Source of the DNA: Martinezella rhizogenes
Lineage (GTDB): Bacteria; Pseudomonadota; Alphaproteobacteria; Rhizobiales; Rhizobiaceae
Direction of reading: 5' to 3'
DNA length: 64,000 bases
NCBI GenBank assembly: GCA_013322215.1
Contig: JAAMEZ010000033.1
Span: forward strand, 124,001 to 188,000
The notes below the pieces were generated by a model. The model had not been told where the DNA came from. It saw nothing but the letters and a program-made list of their open reading frames with translations, and made no database searches. Positions within the stretch are counted from its first letter, which is position 1; each line of letters starts with the position of its first letter. Positions 31,508 through 39,908 of the stretch are shown here, one piece after another. The position numbers and the translations under genes are program-made.

Positions 31508-32992
31508 TCAGCCGCCTGCGCCCGGATAGTTCGGGCTTTCGCGGGTGATGGTGACGTCATGGGCGTGGCTTTCGCGCAGGCCCGCGCCGGAGATGCGCAC
31601 GAAAGTCGCGCGCTCCTGGAAATCCTTGAGATCGGCGCCGCCGACATAGCCCATCGCAGCCTTGAGGCCGCCTGCAAGCTGATGCAGGACACCCGCAACC
31701 GGACCCTTGTAAGGGACCTGACCCTCGATGCCTTCCGGAACGAGCTTCAGCGTGTCGCGAACCTCGGCCTGGAAGTAGCGATCGGCCGAGCCGCGTGCCA
31801 TGGCGCCGACGGAGCCCATGCCGCGATAGGCCTTGAAGGAGCGGCCTTGATACAGATAGACTTCGCCCGGGCTTTCGTCCGTGCCGGCAAGCAGCGAACC
31901 GATCATCGCGGCGGATGCGCCGGCGGCGATCGCCTTTGCCAGGTCGCCGGAGAACTTGATGCCGCCGTCGGCAATGATCGGGATGTTCTGATCCTGCGCT
32001 GCCTGCACCGCCGACATGATGGCGGCAAGTTGCGGCACGCCGACACCGGCGACGATACGGGTCGTGCAGATGGAACCAGGGCCGATACCGACCTTGACGG
32101 CGTCAGCGCCAGCATCGATCAGCGCTCTCGTGCCGTCATAGGTCGCGACATTGCCGGCCATGATGCGGACCGAGTTGGACAGCTTCTTGACGCGGGTGAC
32201 GGCGTCGAGAACGCGCTGCGAGTGACCGTGGGCGGTATCGACGACCAGAAGATCAACGCCGGCATCGATCAGGCGCTCGGCGCGCTCGAAGCCGTCATCG
32301 CCGACGCTGATAGCGGCGGCGGCGCGCAGGCGGCCCTGCGCATCCTTGGAAGCGTTCGGGTTGAGCTGCGACTTCTCGATATCCTTGACGGTGATCAAAC
32401 CGACCAGACGGCTGTCGCCATCGACAACCAGGAGCTTTTCGATGCGATGCTTGTGGAGCAGGCGCTTGGCTTCCTGCTGCTGGACGCTTTCCGTGACCGT
32501 GACCAGATTTTCGCGGGTCATCAGCTCATAGATTTTCTGGGAGGGGTCGGACGCGAAGCGGACGTCGCGATTGGTAAGGATGCCGACGAGGCGATGCGAC
32601 TTTTCGACGACCGGGATGCCGGAAATGCCATGCGCCTTCATCAGCGAGAGCGCTTCGGCAAGCGTGGCGTCCGGGCCGATGGTGACCGGATTGACAACCA
32701 TGCCGCTTTCGAACTTCTTGACCTGGCGGACCTCTTCGGCCTGCTGCACCGGCGTCAGATTGCGGTGGATAACGCCCATGCCGCCGGCCTGCGCCATGGC
32801 GATCGCAAGGCGGCTTTCCGTAACCGTATCCATGGCGGCGGAGAGGATCGGCAGATTGAGCTCGATGTCCTGGGCGATGCGGGTGGCGATATTCGTCTGG
32901 CCCGGCATGACCTCGGAGTGTCCCGGCTGCAGGAGCACGTCGTCGAATGTCAGAGCATCCAACCCGGTTGACGTTTCAATGATGCGTGCCAT
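31508..32992 (-). CDS. guaB: Inosine-5-monophosphate dehydrogenase
   Basis: GuaB oxidises IMP to XMP with NAD+, the first committed step of GMP synthesis. The 494-residue protein shows the TIM barrel start (ALTFDDVLLQPGHSEV), two CBS domains at about 95-205 (LMKAHGISGIPVVEKSHRLVGILTNRDVRF), VDTAHGHSQRV, and the catalytic loop GPGSICTTRIVAGVGVPQ with the active-site Cys, then GGIKFSGDLAKAIAAGA. The ATG at 32992 has AAGGAA six nt upstream; an in-frame TTG two codons earlier is less likely. Monocistronic. Confidence 0.97.
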   Translation of the reverse strand: MARIIETSTGLDALTFDDVLLQPGHSEVMPGQTNIATRIAQDIELNLPILSAAMDTVTESRLAIAMAQAGGMGVIHRNLTPVQQAEEVRQVKKFESGMVVNPVTIGPDATLAEALSLMKAHGISGIPVVEKSHRLVGILTNRDVRFASDPSQKIYELMTRENLVTVTESVQQQEAKRLLHKHRIEKLLVVDGDSRLVGLITVKDIEKSQLNPNASKDAQGRLRAAAAISVGDDGFERAERLIDAGVDLLVVDTAHGHSQRVLDAVTRVKKLSNSVRIMAGNVATYDGTRALIDAGADAVKVGIGPGSICTTRIVAGVGVPQLAAIMSAVQAAQDQNIPIIADGGIKFSGDLAKAIAAGASAAMIGSLLAGTDESPGEVYLYQGRSFKAYRGMGSVGAMARGSADRYFQAEVRDTLKLVPEGIEGQVPYKGPVAGVLHQLAGGLKAAMGYVGGADLKDFQERATFVRISGAGLRESHAHDVTITRESPNYPGAGG

Positions 32993-33467
32993 GGCCAATT
33001 CCTTCGTCTGTGAAAAACAGGAAAGCCCGGAACGAATCGTCTACCGGGCGATCTTGCAAGTGTTGCTTGGAAGTTGGCGAGGGCTGGTAACACGTTCATG
33101 ACAGGAAGGGAATAGCAAAAAGCGACGGGCAGATATGCCGACCGTGGGCTTCAATGCGGGATTCGGCTGCAATGTTCAGAGACTTTTATGCGGGATGTTG
33201 TCAAACACATGTGAAAGTTCGGCCTTCCGATGTCCTTCGCCCCACCCGCACGAAGCCGGCGATATTGAGATCTAGGCCATCGACAAATGCCTTATGCCTT
33301 GATGAAGCGGACCGGATCGTCCGGTCCCCCGTATTCGTCGGCCGCTTCCGGCAGGGTCAGCAATTGCGAGCGGTCTATTCCAGAAAGGTGCGCCATGGCA
33401 TAAGGTGTCACGGTCGATTGAACGCAGGAATCCTAGTGCCTGCGTGACCTACAGAAATGACCTTTCA
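32993..33467. other. Gene-poor stretch upstream of guaB
   Basis: 475 bp that hold the guaB promoter/leader and the upstream region of the NIPSNAP gene. CCCGG at 33027 and CCGGG near 33043 could make a short leader hairpin in the guaB mRNA. A plus-strand frame at 33154-33447 has no recognisable protein character, no ribosome-binding site and no conserved motif, so I do not call it. No purine riboswitch pattern was recognised. Confidence 0.4.
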
Positions 33468-33836
33468 ATGCTCAAAAGCCCGGTTACGTGCGAAGTTCGC
33501 TACCGCATCGATCGCCGCAGAATTTCGGAATTCGAAGCTTACAGTCGGATTTGGATTCAGCTCATCGAACGTCATGGCGGAACACATCACGGCTATTTCA
33601 TACCCAGAGACAAGCCGGCAGAGGCCGGAGTGAGCTTTCCGGGCATGGGTGAGGAGGGACCCGGCGACGTGGCGGTCGCACTATTCACATTTCCAGATGA
33701 GACAAGCTATTTGCAATACCGCAAGCGTGTTGCAGCCGATCCGGACGGAATTGCCGCAAACGAGCGCTTCGGCAAAAATCCGCCATTCATCAGCTACGAG
33801 CGCACTTTCCTGCGGCCGGTGCTACGAGCAAACTGA
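33468..33836 (+). CDS. NIPSNAP-family protein (122 aa)
   Basis: Small ferredoxin-fold protein of the NIPSNAP type: VTCEVRYRIDRRRISEFEAYSRIWIQLIERHGGTHHGYFIP, VALFTFPDETSYLQYRKRVAADPDG and FISYERTFLRPV. Function in bacteria is unknown. The ATG at 33468 gives the expected strand; an in-frame start at 33405 would add 21 residues without family character. It stands 66 bp before the unusual plsY and, like it, looks lower in G+C than the neighbouring core genes; the two may have arrived together. Confidence 0.75.
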   Translation: MLKSPVTCEVRYRIDRRRISEFEAYSRIWIQLIERHGGTHHGYFIPRDKPAEAGVSFPGMGEEGPGDVAVALFTFPDETSYLQYRKRVAADPDGIAANERFGKNPPFISYERTFLRPVLRAN

Positions 33837-33902
33837 CACCAGCATAGGACCGCTTCTGCTCGCGATCGATGGTGGGCAAAGACTTAGACAGAGGTGACAC
33901 TC

Positions 33903-34568
33903 ATGGGTTTCTGGATAGCAAGTGTCGCTGGATTGGCGATTGCCTATCTCTTCGGCTCCATACCCACGGGCTACCTGGCGGGGAGACTGCTGAAGGGCGT
34001 TGATATTCGGAAGCTTGGCTCCAAATCCACCGGCGCTACGAACGTATTGCGGACCCTTGGGAAATGGCCGGCATTGATGGTGCTCCTGGTCGATGTGCTG
34101 AAAGGTGCCGCGGCAATTGTCTTCGCCCGTTGGTTCTATGCCTGGCTACAAGCACTGCCGACCGCACTTGATCTGCAGAATCCGCAAAATTTGGTTCCCT
34201 GGGCTGTTTGTTTGGCCGGACTTGCCGCGTTGCTGGGGCATAGCCGCCCGATTTGGTTGAATTTTAGAGGCGGCAAGTCCGTTGCGACCGGACTTGGCCT
34301 GTTGCTGGCGATATCTTGGCCGGTGGGACTAGGCGCCTTAACGGTTTTTGGCGTTGCCCTGGCTATTTTTCGAATTGTTTCTCTGGGATCAATCCTGGCA
34401 GCCGTGACTGCGATTGTCCTCATCTGCGGCCTGGAGCAGCCGTTGCCCTATCGATTGCTGGTGATTGCCGGCAGCCTTTACGTGATCATACGCCATCGTG
34501 CGAATATTCAGCGGCTGCTGGCGGGGACAGAACCTCGCCTCGGGCGAAGTGCCGTCGTCCAGAGCTGA
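33903..34568 (+). CDS. plsY: Glycerol-3-phosphate acyltransferase PlsY, cyanobacterial-looking
   Basis: PlsY transfers the acyl group from acyl-phosphate to glycerol-3-phosphate, starting phospholipid synthesis in the inner membrane. Signatures: LFGSIPTGYLAGRLLKG, LGSKSTGATNVLR and GHSRPIWLNFRGGKSVATG, plus the C-terminal RHRANIQRLLAGTEPRLG, within 221 residues and about five membrane spans. Those strings, especially IWLNFRGGKSVATG and NIQRLLAGTEPR, are what I know from cyanobacterial PlsY rather than rhizobial ones (usually HxFPVWLxFKGGKGVAT). Codon use is also more A+T-rich than in flanking genes. The ATG at 33903 is preferred to a GTG at 33894. It may be a second plsY. Confidence 0.88.
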   Translation: MGFWIASVAGLAIAYLFGSIPTGYLAGRLLKGVDIRKLGSKSTGATNVLRTLGKWPALMVLLVDVLKGAAAIVFARWFYAWLQALPTALDLQNPQNLVPWAVCLAGLAALLGHSRPIWLNFRGGKSVATGLGLLLAISWPVGLGALTVFGVALAIFRIVSLGSILAAVTAIVLICGLEQPLPYRLLVIAGSLYVIIRHRANIQRLLAGTEPRLGRSAVVQS

Positions 34569-34572
34569 AACG

Positions 34573-34599
34573 GGATCGCACCTCCAGCATGTGCGATCC
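34573..34599 (+). terminator. Hairpin after plsY
   Basis: GGATCGCAC (34573-34581) and GTGCGATCC (34591-34599) form a perfect 9-bp stem with a 9-nt loop immediately after the plsY stop. No T tract follows, so its strength is uncertain; it also separates the convergent MBL hydrolase gene. Confidence 0.55.
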
Positions 34600-34621
34600 G
34601 CATTGCCATGGTTAGCTTATC

Positions 34622-35494
34622 TCAAACGTCGAGCTGATAGGTTTTCGGGATATAGCGGAAGCCTTCCGGCTGCTTTTCGACGAAGCCGACGGCGGGGAAA
34701 GGCATGTGGAAGCCAAGGAAAGGGATGCGGTCGGCAGCGATCATGTCGAAGATGCGACGACGGGTCTTGGCGGCCTGCGCCTTGTCCGCATCGAAGCGGA
34801 CTTCCCAATCGGGACGACCGAGCGACAGGACATAATGGTTGGCGGTGTCGCCGGTCATGACGAGTTGCCTGCCGTCGGATTCCAGGTGAAAAACGAGATG
34901 ACCGGGGCTGTGGCCTGGCGCCAGCATTGCGGTCATGCCGCCGACGATCTGGTCGCCATCCTTGAGGAAGGTCATCTTCTCGGCGAAGGGCACGACATTG
35001 GCGAGCACGGCCTTGTGGCCGCCTTCCGTCGGCGTGCCCTCACGCGCCTTGTCGGTCCAGAAAGCATACTCGATCTCGCCGGCGACATAACGGGCGTTTG
35101 GAAAGGCGGGAGCGCCCTCCTCCATCATTCCGCCGATGTGATCGCCATGCAGATGCGTCAGAGCGACGATGGTGACTTGCTCCGGCGTATAGCCGGCAGC
35201 CTTCAGCCCCTCGCGAAAACGGCCGAGACCCCGCGCACGGCCGGCTGCACCAAAGCCCGTATCGACGACGATCACGTCGGAGCCGGTATCGATGATGGCC
35301 GGCGCATAGCTGTTGACGAACTTTTCCGTCGGCAGGAAATTTTGCTCCAGCAATTTGCGAACGGTGTCCGGCGTCTGGTTCGAGCCGAAGGTCTCCCAGG
35401 GATTGTCCATGATGTTGGCGCCGTCCTTGACGACGGTGATGGTGCAGGATCCCAATTTGAACTGGTGCGTATCCGGGGGCAGGACGGCAGTCAT
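34622..35494 (-). CDS. MBL-fold metallohydrolase (290 aa)
   Basis: Metallo-beta-lactamase fold enzyme. Metal ligands are visible in order: VALTHLHGDHIGG (HxHxDH), PGHSPGHLVFHLE (third His), VMTGDTANH (bridging Asp) and LGFHMPFP (last His). The pattern with VVDTGFGAAG resembles quorum-quenching lactonase-like and other glyoxalase-II-like members, but the substrate is unknown. No signal peptide is present. A perfect 18-bp palindrome stands upstream of the ribosome-binding site AAGGAGTG. Confidence 0.88.
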   Translation of the reverse strand: MTAVLPPDTHQFKLGSCTITVVKDGANIMDNPWETFGSNQTPDTVRKLLEQNFLPTEKFVNSYAPAIIDTGSDVIVVDTGFGAAGRARGLGRFREGLKAAGYTPEQVTIVALTHLHGDHIGGMMEEGAPAFPNARYVAGEIEYAFWTDKAREGTPTEGGHKAVLANVVPFAEKMTFLKDGDQIVGGMTAMLAPGHSPGHLVFHLESDGRQLVMTGDTANHYVLSLGRPDWEVRFDADKAQAAKTRRRIFDMIAADRIPFLGFHMPFPAVGFVEKQPEGFRYIPKTYQLDV

Positions 35495-35794
35495 GAACTC
35501 ACTCCTTGTGGTGATGCGCAGCGTAAGCTGCGCCTATCGGCATCGCTGGCGGCAACGGCCCGGAAGATCATCGCTTACGACCGGAATTTTGGTCATGACA
35601 AGACAATCCAAATCCGCTAATAGACCGGACGATGTTTTATGCGTTTAGCATTTCCATGCTCTTAGCATATGTCAAATCCTGCATTCCACCCCTTGTGGCA
35701 GTGGATATCACGAAGACGTGATCCCCAAGCCTTGATGGAGCAAAATCCGGGATTGGCAGCTGCCTCGCATAGGACTACAGAGCGGCTGATCGCC
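35495..35794. other. Intergenic stretch upstream of the MBL gene with 18-bp palindrome
   Basis: Together with the RIME-like element (35795-35896) this makes about 446 bp without a gene. GCGCAGC-GTAA-GCTGCGC (35517-35534) is a perfect palindrome-like hairpin 23 bp upstream of the MBL ATG and may be a 5-prime UTR stem or an operator. The rest shows no coding frame with family resemblance. Confidence 0.4.
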
Positions 35795-35896
35795 CTACAG
35801 CGCCGCGCGTCACATGTGACGCACAGAGGTCGCTGTAGCACTTTCAGTCTGCCGCATAATTCCTTAAATCGATTCCGATTTAAGGAATTATGCGGC
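35795..35896. repeat. RIME1-like mosaic element, copy 2 (102 bp)
   Basis: First palindrome: outer arms CTACAGCG and CGCTGTAG around a perfect GCGTCACATGTGACGC (35807-35822). Second palindrome: perfect 21-bp inverted arms at 35851-35871 and 35876-35896 with ATTC between. The same element occurs at 31364-31469. It lies directly upstream of the MFS transporter gene. Confidence 0.78.
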
Positions 35897-35940
35897 GGGC
35901 GGCAGCCTTCCCGAAGACAGACCTATCAAGGCAGATGCCT

Positions 35941-37371
35941 ATGAATCGCATCGTTCCATTGATCCTCGCCGTTGCTCTCTTCATGGAACAGATGGATTCC
36001 ACCGTCATCGCGACAGCGCTGCCGGCCATCGCCAATGATCTCCATGTCGGCCCGATCACGCTCAAGCTGGCGCTGACTTCCTACATGGTATCTCTGGCGG
36101 TGTTCATCCCGATCAGCGGCTGGATGGCCGATCGCTTCGGAGCGAAGAACATCTTCCGCGTCGCCATCTGCGTCTTCGTCATCGGCTCCATCATGTGCGC
36201 GGCCTCCGGCGGCCTCCTGGAATTCGTCTTTGCCCGCTTCCTGCAGGGCGTCGGCGGTTCGATGATGACGCCGGTCGGACGTCTCGTGCTGGTGCGCACC
36301 ACGCAGAAGAGCGATCTGGTTTCGGCCATGGCGCTGCTTTCCATCCCCGCGCTCGTCGGCCCGCTTGCCGGCCCGCCGCTCGGCGGCTTCATCACCACCT
36401 ATGCCTCCTGGCACTGGATCTTCCTGATCAATGTTCCCGTCGGCATTCTCGGCGTCATCCTGTCGTCGATCTTCCTGCCCGACGTTGAAGCAACCATGCC
36501 GCCCAAGCTCGATTTCATCGGCTTCCTGCTGACGTCATTCGCAGCATCGGGCGTCGTCTTCGGCATGTCCGTCATCAGCCTGCCGGCGCTGCCGCCCTAC
36601 ATCGGCATCTCGGCCGTCGTCATCGGTTTTGTCTGTGGCTTCCTGTATGTCGGCCATGCGCGCCGTCACCCGGCCCCGATCCTCGATCTGTCGCTGTTGA
36701 GAAATGCCACCTTCCGCGCCTCGGTGACCGGCGGCACGCTGTTCCGCATCTGCATCGGCGCCATGCCCTTCCTGACGCCGTTGATGCTGCAGCTCGGCTT
36801 CGGCCTCAATCCGTTCCAATCCGGCCTCATTACCTTTGCCGGCGCGATCGGCGCGATCTCGACGAAGTTCATCGCCCGGCGCGTCTTTACCGCCGTCGGC
36901 TTCAAGACGGCACTGCTTTCGGCCGCTGCTGTTACGACCATGACCACGATCTCCACCGGCTTTTTCCAGCCCTGGACGCCGCATATCGTCATCGTCGCCA
37001 TATTGCTGATCGGTGGCTTCTCGCGCTCGTTCTTCTTCACCGGCATCAATGCGCTTGCCTTCGCCGACATCAGCGACAAGCAGGCGAGCCAGGCGACGTC
37101 GATGAGCTCGGTCATGCAGCAGATCAGCCTGGCGCTCGGCGTTGCCGTCGCCGCCATGATCCTGGAAGCCTCGACCTTCTTCAGCGGTACGGAGCTGCAG
37201 GTGCGCGATTTCCACATCGCCTTCTTCTGCATCTCGATCCTGACCGTCGTTGCAACCATCCCCTTCATCCGGATGGATCGCAGCGCCGGCGCCATGGTCT
37301 CCGGCCACAAGGCCGGCCTGAAGCGCGTCGCTGCACTGCAGCCGCAGGTGCAGCAGCCAGCCGCAAAGTGA
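35941..37371 (+). CDS. MFS transporter, DHA2 (EmrB/QacA) family
   Basis: Proton-driven multidrug-type exporter with about 14 predicted helices in 476 residues. Motif C-like and A-like features: MEQMDSTVIATALPAIANDL at helix 1, GWMADRFGAKNIFR in loop 2-3, FARFLQGVGGSMMTPVGRLVLV in helix 4, and GPPLGGFITTYASWHWIFLINVPVG in helix 5, characteristic of DHA2. The ATG at 35941 has AAGG nine nt upstream; another ATG at 35935 is possible. The substrate is unknown. It follows a RIME-like element. Confidence 0.92.
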   Translation: MNRIVPLILAVALFMEQMDSTVIATALPAIANDLHVGPITLKLALTSYMVSLAVFIPISGWMADRFGAKNIFRVAICVFVIGSIMCAASGGLLEFVFARFLQGVGGSMMTPVGRLVLVRTTQKSDLVSAMALLSIPALVGPLAGPPLGGFITTYASWHWIFLINVPVGILGVILSSIFLPDVEATMPPKLDFIGFLLTSFAASGVVFGMSVISLPALPPYIGISAVVIGFVCGFLYVGHARRHPAPILDLSLLRNATFRASVTGGTLFRICIGAMPFLTPLMLQLGFGLNPFQSGLITFAGAIGAISTKFIARRVFTAVGFKTALLSAAAVTTMTTISTGFFQPWTPHIVIVAILLIGGFSRSFFFTGINALAFADISDKQASQATSMSSVMQQISLALGVAVAAMILEASTFFSGTELQVRDFHIAFFCISILTVVATIPFIRMDRSAGAMVSGHKAGLKRVAALQPQVQQPAAK

Positions 37372-37451
37372 TGACACGACCCTCGTTACGCTTCGACCAA
37401 GCCGAGGCATAACGAAGGTTTCATCGATTTATTGATTAAGGCCCGCCGGGT

Positions 37452-38189
37452 TCAGCGCTCGGCGGCGACTTGCTCTTCTTCCGTCTCGCCTTCCGGCTTC
37501 CGGCCCTTGAAGCCTTTTGCCAGCAGGAACATTTCCACCGACTCGGCTCTGGATGCGCCGGGCTTCACATGGATGACCTGGCGGAAATTCTGCTTCAGGA
37601 AGGTCAGCAGATCGCGTTCCGTGCCGCCCTGGAAGGTCTTGGCAAGGAAGTGCCCGCCTTCGGCCAGAACCTCCACGGCGAAATGCGCGGCGACTTCGCA
37701 GAGGTGCATCGTGCGCAGGTGGTCTGTGCGGTGATGGCCCGTCGTCGGTGCCGCCATATCGGATACAACGAGATCCGGCGTGCCGCCGACGGCATCGATC
37801 AGCCGCTGCGGCGCTTCCGGATCAAGGAAATCGAGCTGCAGGATGCTGACGCCGGGAATCGGGGCCATTTCGAGAAAATCGATGGCTGCGACGCGGATAT
37901 CGTCTTCGGTCGAGTCGGTCACCTTGGCGGCGATCTGCGACCAGCTGCCAGGTGCCGCACCCAGGTCAATGATGCGGCGCGCACCCTTCAGGATGTGATG
38001 CTTCTTGTCGATCTCCAGCAGCTTGAAGGCGGCGCGGGCGCGATAGCCCTCGAGCTGGGCGCGCTGCACATAGGGATCGTTGATATGCCGCTGCAGCCAT
38101 TGGCGCGAGGAAGCTTTCAGCTTCTTTTTCTTGACGCGCTGGCCGAGCTTGCGGCCCGTGCGGTTGCCGGCGATGGTTGGCTTGGTCAC
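37452..38189 (-). CDS. rlmE: 23S rRNA (uridine-2552-2-O)-methyltransferase
   Basis: RlmE (FtsJ/RrmJ) methylates U2552 in the 23S A-loop late in 50S assembly. 245 residues: a basic N-terminal extension (RTGRKLGQRVKKKKLKASSRQWLQRH), then the Rossmann domain with RARAAFKLLEIDKK (catalytic Lys), IDLGAAPGSWSQ (SAM site), VVSDMAAPTTGHHRTDH (Asp) and FLAKTFQGG (Lys); GASRAESVEMFLLAKGFKG closes it. It starts with GTG at 38189, overlapping the stop of the Ppx/GppA gene by GTGA, so it is coupled to it. Confidence 0.95.
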   Translation of the reverse strand: MTKPTIAGNRTGRKLGQRVKKKKLKASSRQWLQRHINDPYVQRAQLEGYRARAAFKLLEIDKKHHILKGARRIIDLGAAPGSWSQIAAKVTDSTEDDIRVAAIDFLEMAPIPGVSILQLDFLDPEAPQRLIDAVGGTPDLVVSDMAAPTTGHHRTDHLRTMHLCEVAAHFAVEVLAEGGHFLAKTFQGGTERDLLTFLKQNFRQVIHVKPGASRAESVEMFLLAKGFKGRKPEGETEEEQVAAER

Positions 38190-39763
38190 GTCTGCGGCCC
38201 CTTCATATCCCTCGGTCGATGACCCCGGCGCGAGCGACCCCGCCGCCAGACACCGTCATCTGCCATCATGTCGGTCAGCAATCCCTCACGCAGGCCGCGA
38301 TCGGCAACGCGCATGCGCGGGCTCGGCCAGCGGCGGCGGATCGCCTCGAGAATGGCACAGCCCGCCAGCACGAGATCGGCGCGATCCGGCCCGATGCAGG
38401 GATTGGCGGCACGGCCGGCAAAATCCCAGGACAACAGTTTGGCCTGCATCGCGCTCACTTCGTCATCCGACAGCCAGACGCCGTCGACCCTGCGTCGATC
38501 ATAGCGCGGCAGGTCGAGATGGACGCCGGCAAGTGTCGTCACCGTGCCGGAAGTGCCGATCAGATGGAAATCGCCGCTTTCGCGCGCCGCACCATGGACC
38601 GGCGGGCAATCGAAACGCTCGAGCATGCGCTGGACTTCGCAGACCATCGTCTCGAACAGCTCCGGCGTCACATCGCGACCACCATGCCGTTCCGAGAGCG
38701 TCACGACGCCGACGGGCAGCGATGTCCAGTGGGTGATATGATTGGCAAGCCGGCTCGATCGATTGTCGCCGATGCGGATAACGGCAATTTCTGAGGAGCC
38801 GCCGCCAATATCGAAGAGCACGACCGAGCGCGCCTCCGGTCCCACGAGCGACGAGCAGCCGGAAACGGCAAGCCGCGCCTCGGTCTCGCGATCGATGATC
38901 TCAAGCCGCAGCCCCGTCTCTTCGGTCACCCGCGAAAGAAACGCTTCGCCGTTGTCAGCGGCGCGGCAGGCCTCGGTCGCGATCAGCCGCATGCGGCGGA
39001 TTTCGCGCGTCTTCAGCTTGGCCGCGCAGATGCGCAGCGCCTCCACGGCACGGTCCATCGCGTCGCTCGACAGGCGACCACTGGCTCCAAGTCCTTCGCC
39101 GAGGCGCACGATGCGCGAAAAGGCATCGACGACCCGGAACTGACCCGGACGCGTCGGCTGCGCGATCAGCAGGCGGCAATTGTTGGTGCCGAGGTCGAGG
39201 GCGGCATAAAGGTCGAGCGGACGGGAATCGGCCTCGGCATGATGATGCTGCCCCTGGCCCTCGCGTCGCGGTTGCGATTGCCGGTTCTGACGGTGATCGT
39301 CATGGGTCGGTGCATGCGCGTTCGCAGGCGCATTAGCGGGCGCGACGATCTGCGCCGTTTTCTCATGCGCCAGCGGCCGGCCCTGCAGGCCGCGCTTGCT
39401 GCGGTGCTTGCGCCGGCTCTTGCCGCTCTTGTGCGAAGACGGATGACCGTGATCCGGCGAAGCGCGGTGCTCAGCCGGTGACGAAAGCTGCTGTGTTGGG
39501 GAAGCAGGCTGCGCGCCACCCTGGGCTGCGCCACGCGCACGACGCCGGCGCTTACGCTTCTTAGCCGGTGAGCCGGTTTCATCCTCTACTGGGCGTTGCG
39601 CCGCCTGGCTGGACTTGCCTGCCTGGCTGGCCTCCGCAGAATGAGCGTTCGGGCGGCCGTGACCGCGCTTACGCTTCGCGCGCCGGGAGGATTTACCCTT
39701 CCTGCGCTCTGCTGACGACGCCCCGTCTGCCTGCGGCGCTGAGCCGCTGTCGGGGTCACTCAC
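38186..39763 (-). CDS. Ppx/GppA family phosphatase with long basic N-terminal extension
   Basis: The C-terminal part (about residues 185-525) is an exopolyphosphatase/guanosine-pentaphosphatase: LYAALDLGTNNCRLLIAQP (phosphate-1 loop), SRIVRLGEGLGASGRLS, VVLFDIGGGSSEIAVI (phosphate-2) and LIGTSGTVTTLAGVHL. Such enzymes cleave polyphosphate or pppGpp. The first about 180 residues are low-complexity, rich in Lys, Arg, Ser, Gln and His (KRKRRRRARG, KSRRKHRSKRG) and may bind nucleic acid or polyphosphate. I chose GTG at 39763, preceded by GGAAAAG; an ATG at 39802 is an alternative. RlmE overlaps its end. Confidence 0.85.
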   Translation of the reverse strand: MSDPDSGSAPQADGASSAERRKGKSSRRAKRKRGHGRPNAHSAEASQAGKSSQAAQRPVEDETGSPAKKRKRRRRARGAAQGGAQPASPTQQLSSPAEHRASPDHGHPSSHKSGKSRRKHRSKRGLQGRPLAHEKTAQIVAPANAPANAHAPTHDDHRQNRQSQPRREGQGQHHHAEADSRPLDLYAALDLGTNNCRLLIAQPTRPGQFRVVDAFSRIVRLGEGLGASGRLSSDAMDRAVEALRICAAKLKTREIRRMRLIATEACRAADNGEAFLSRVTEETGLRLEIIDRETEARLAVSGCSSLVGPEARSVVLFDIGGGSSEIAVIRIGDNRSSRLANHITHWTSLPVGVVTLSERHGGRDVTPELFETMVCEVQRMLERFDCPPVHGAARESGDFHLIGTSGTVTTLAGVHLDLPRYDRRRVDGVWLSDDEVSAMQAKLLSWDFAGRAANPCIGPDRADLVLAGCAILEAIRRRWPSPRMRVADRGLREGLLTDMMADDGVWRRGRSRRGHRPRDMKGPQT

Positions 39764-39908
39764 GTATCTTTTCCACCGCACCGCGCAAGGCCTTGGGGGC
39801 ATGCTGCTGGCGCTCGTTCGATTTTCGTTGGGCAAAGAATACCAGCAGGATGGGTTTTCGCCAAATTCTTTTTGAATCACGCCATTTTAGCCGCGCCCGA
39901 AACAGCCC

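Noticed and set aside
31463..32971. A 502-codon plus-strand frame antisense to guaB
   Set aside because: guaB on the minus strand has full motifs; the antisense frame is the usual long shadow in GC-rich DNA.
32993..33060. Purine-type riboswitch before guaB
   Set aside because: Only a short CCCGG/CCGGG pairing was seen; no conserved aptamer core could be traced.
33154..33447. Possible small gene upstream of the NIPSNAP gene
   Set aside because: No ribosome-binding site, no motif, and composition unlike a real protein.
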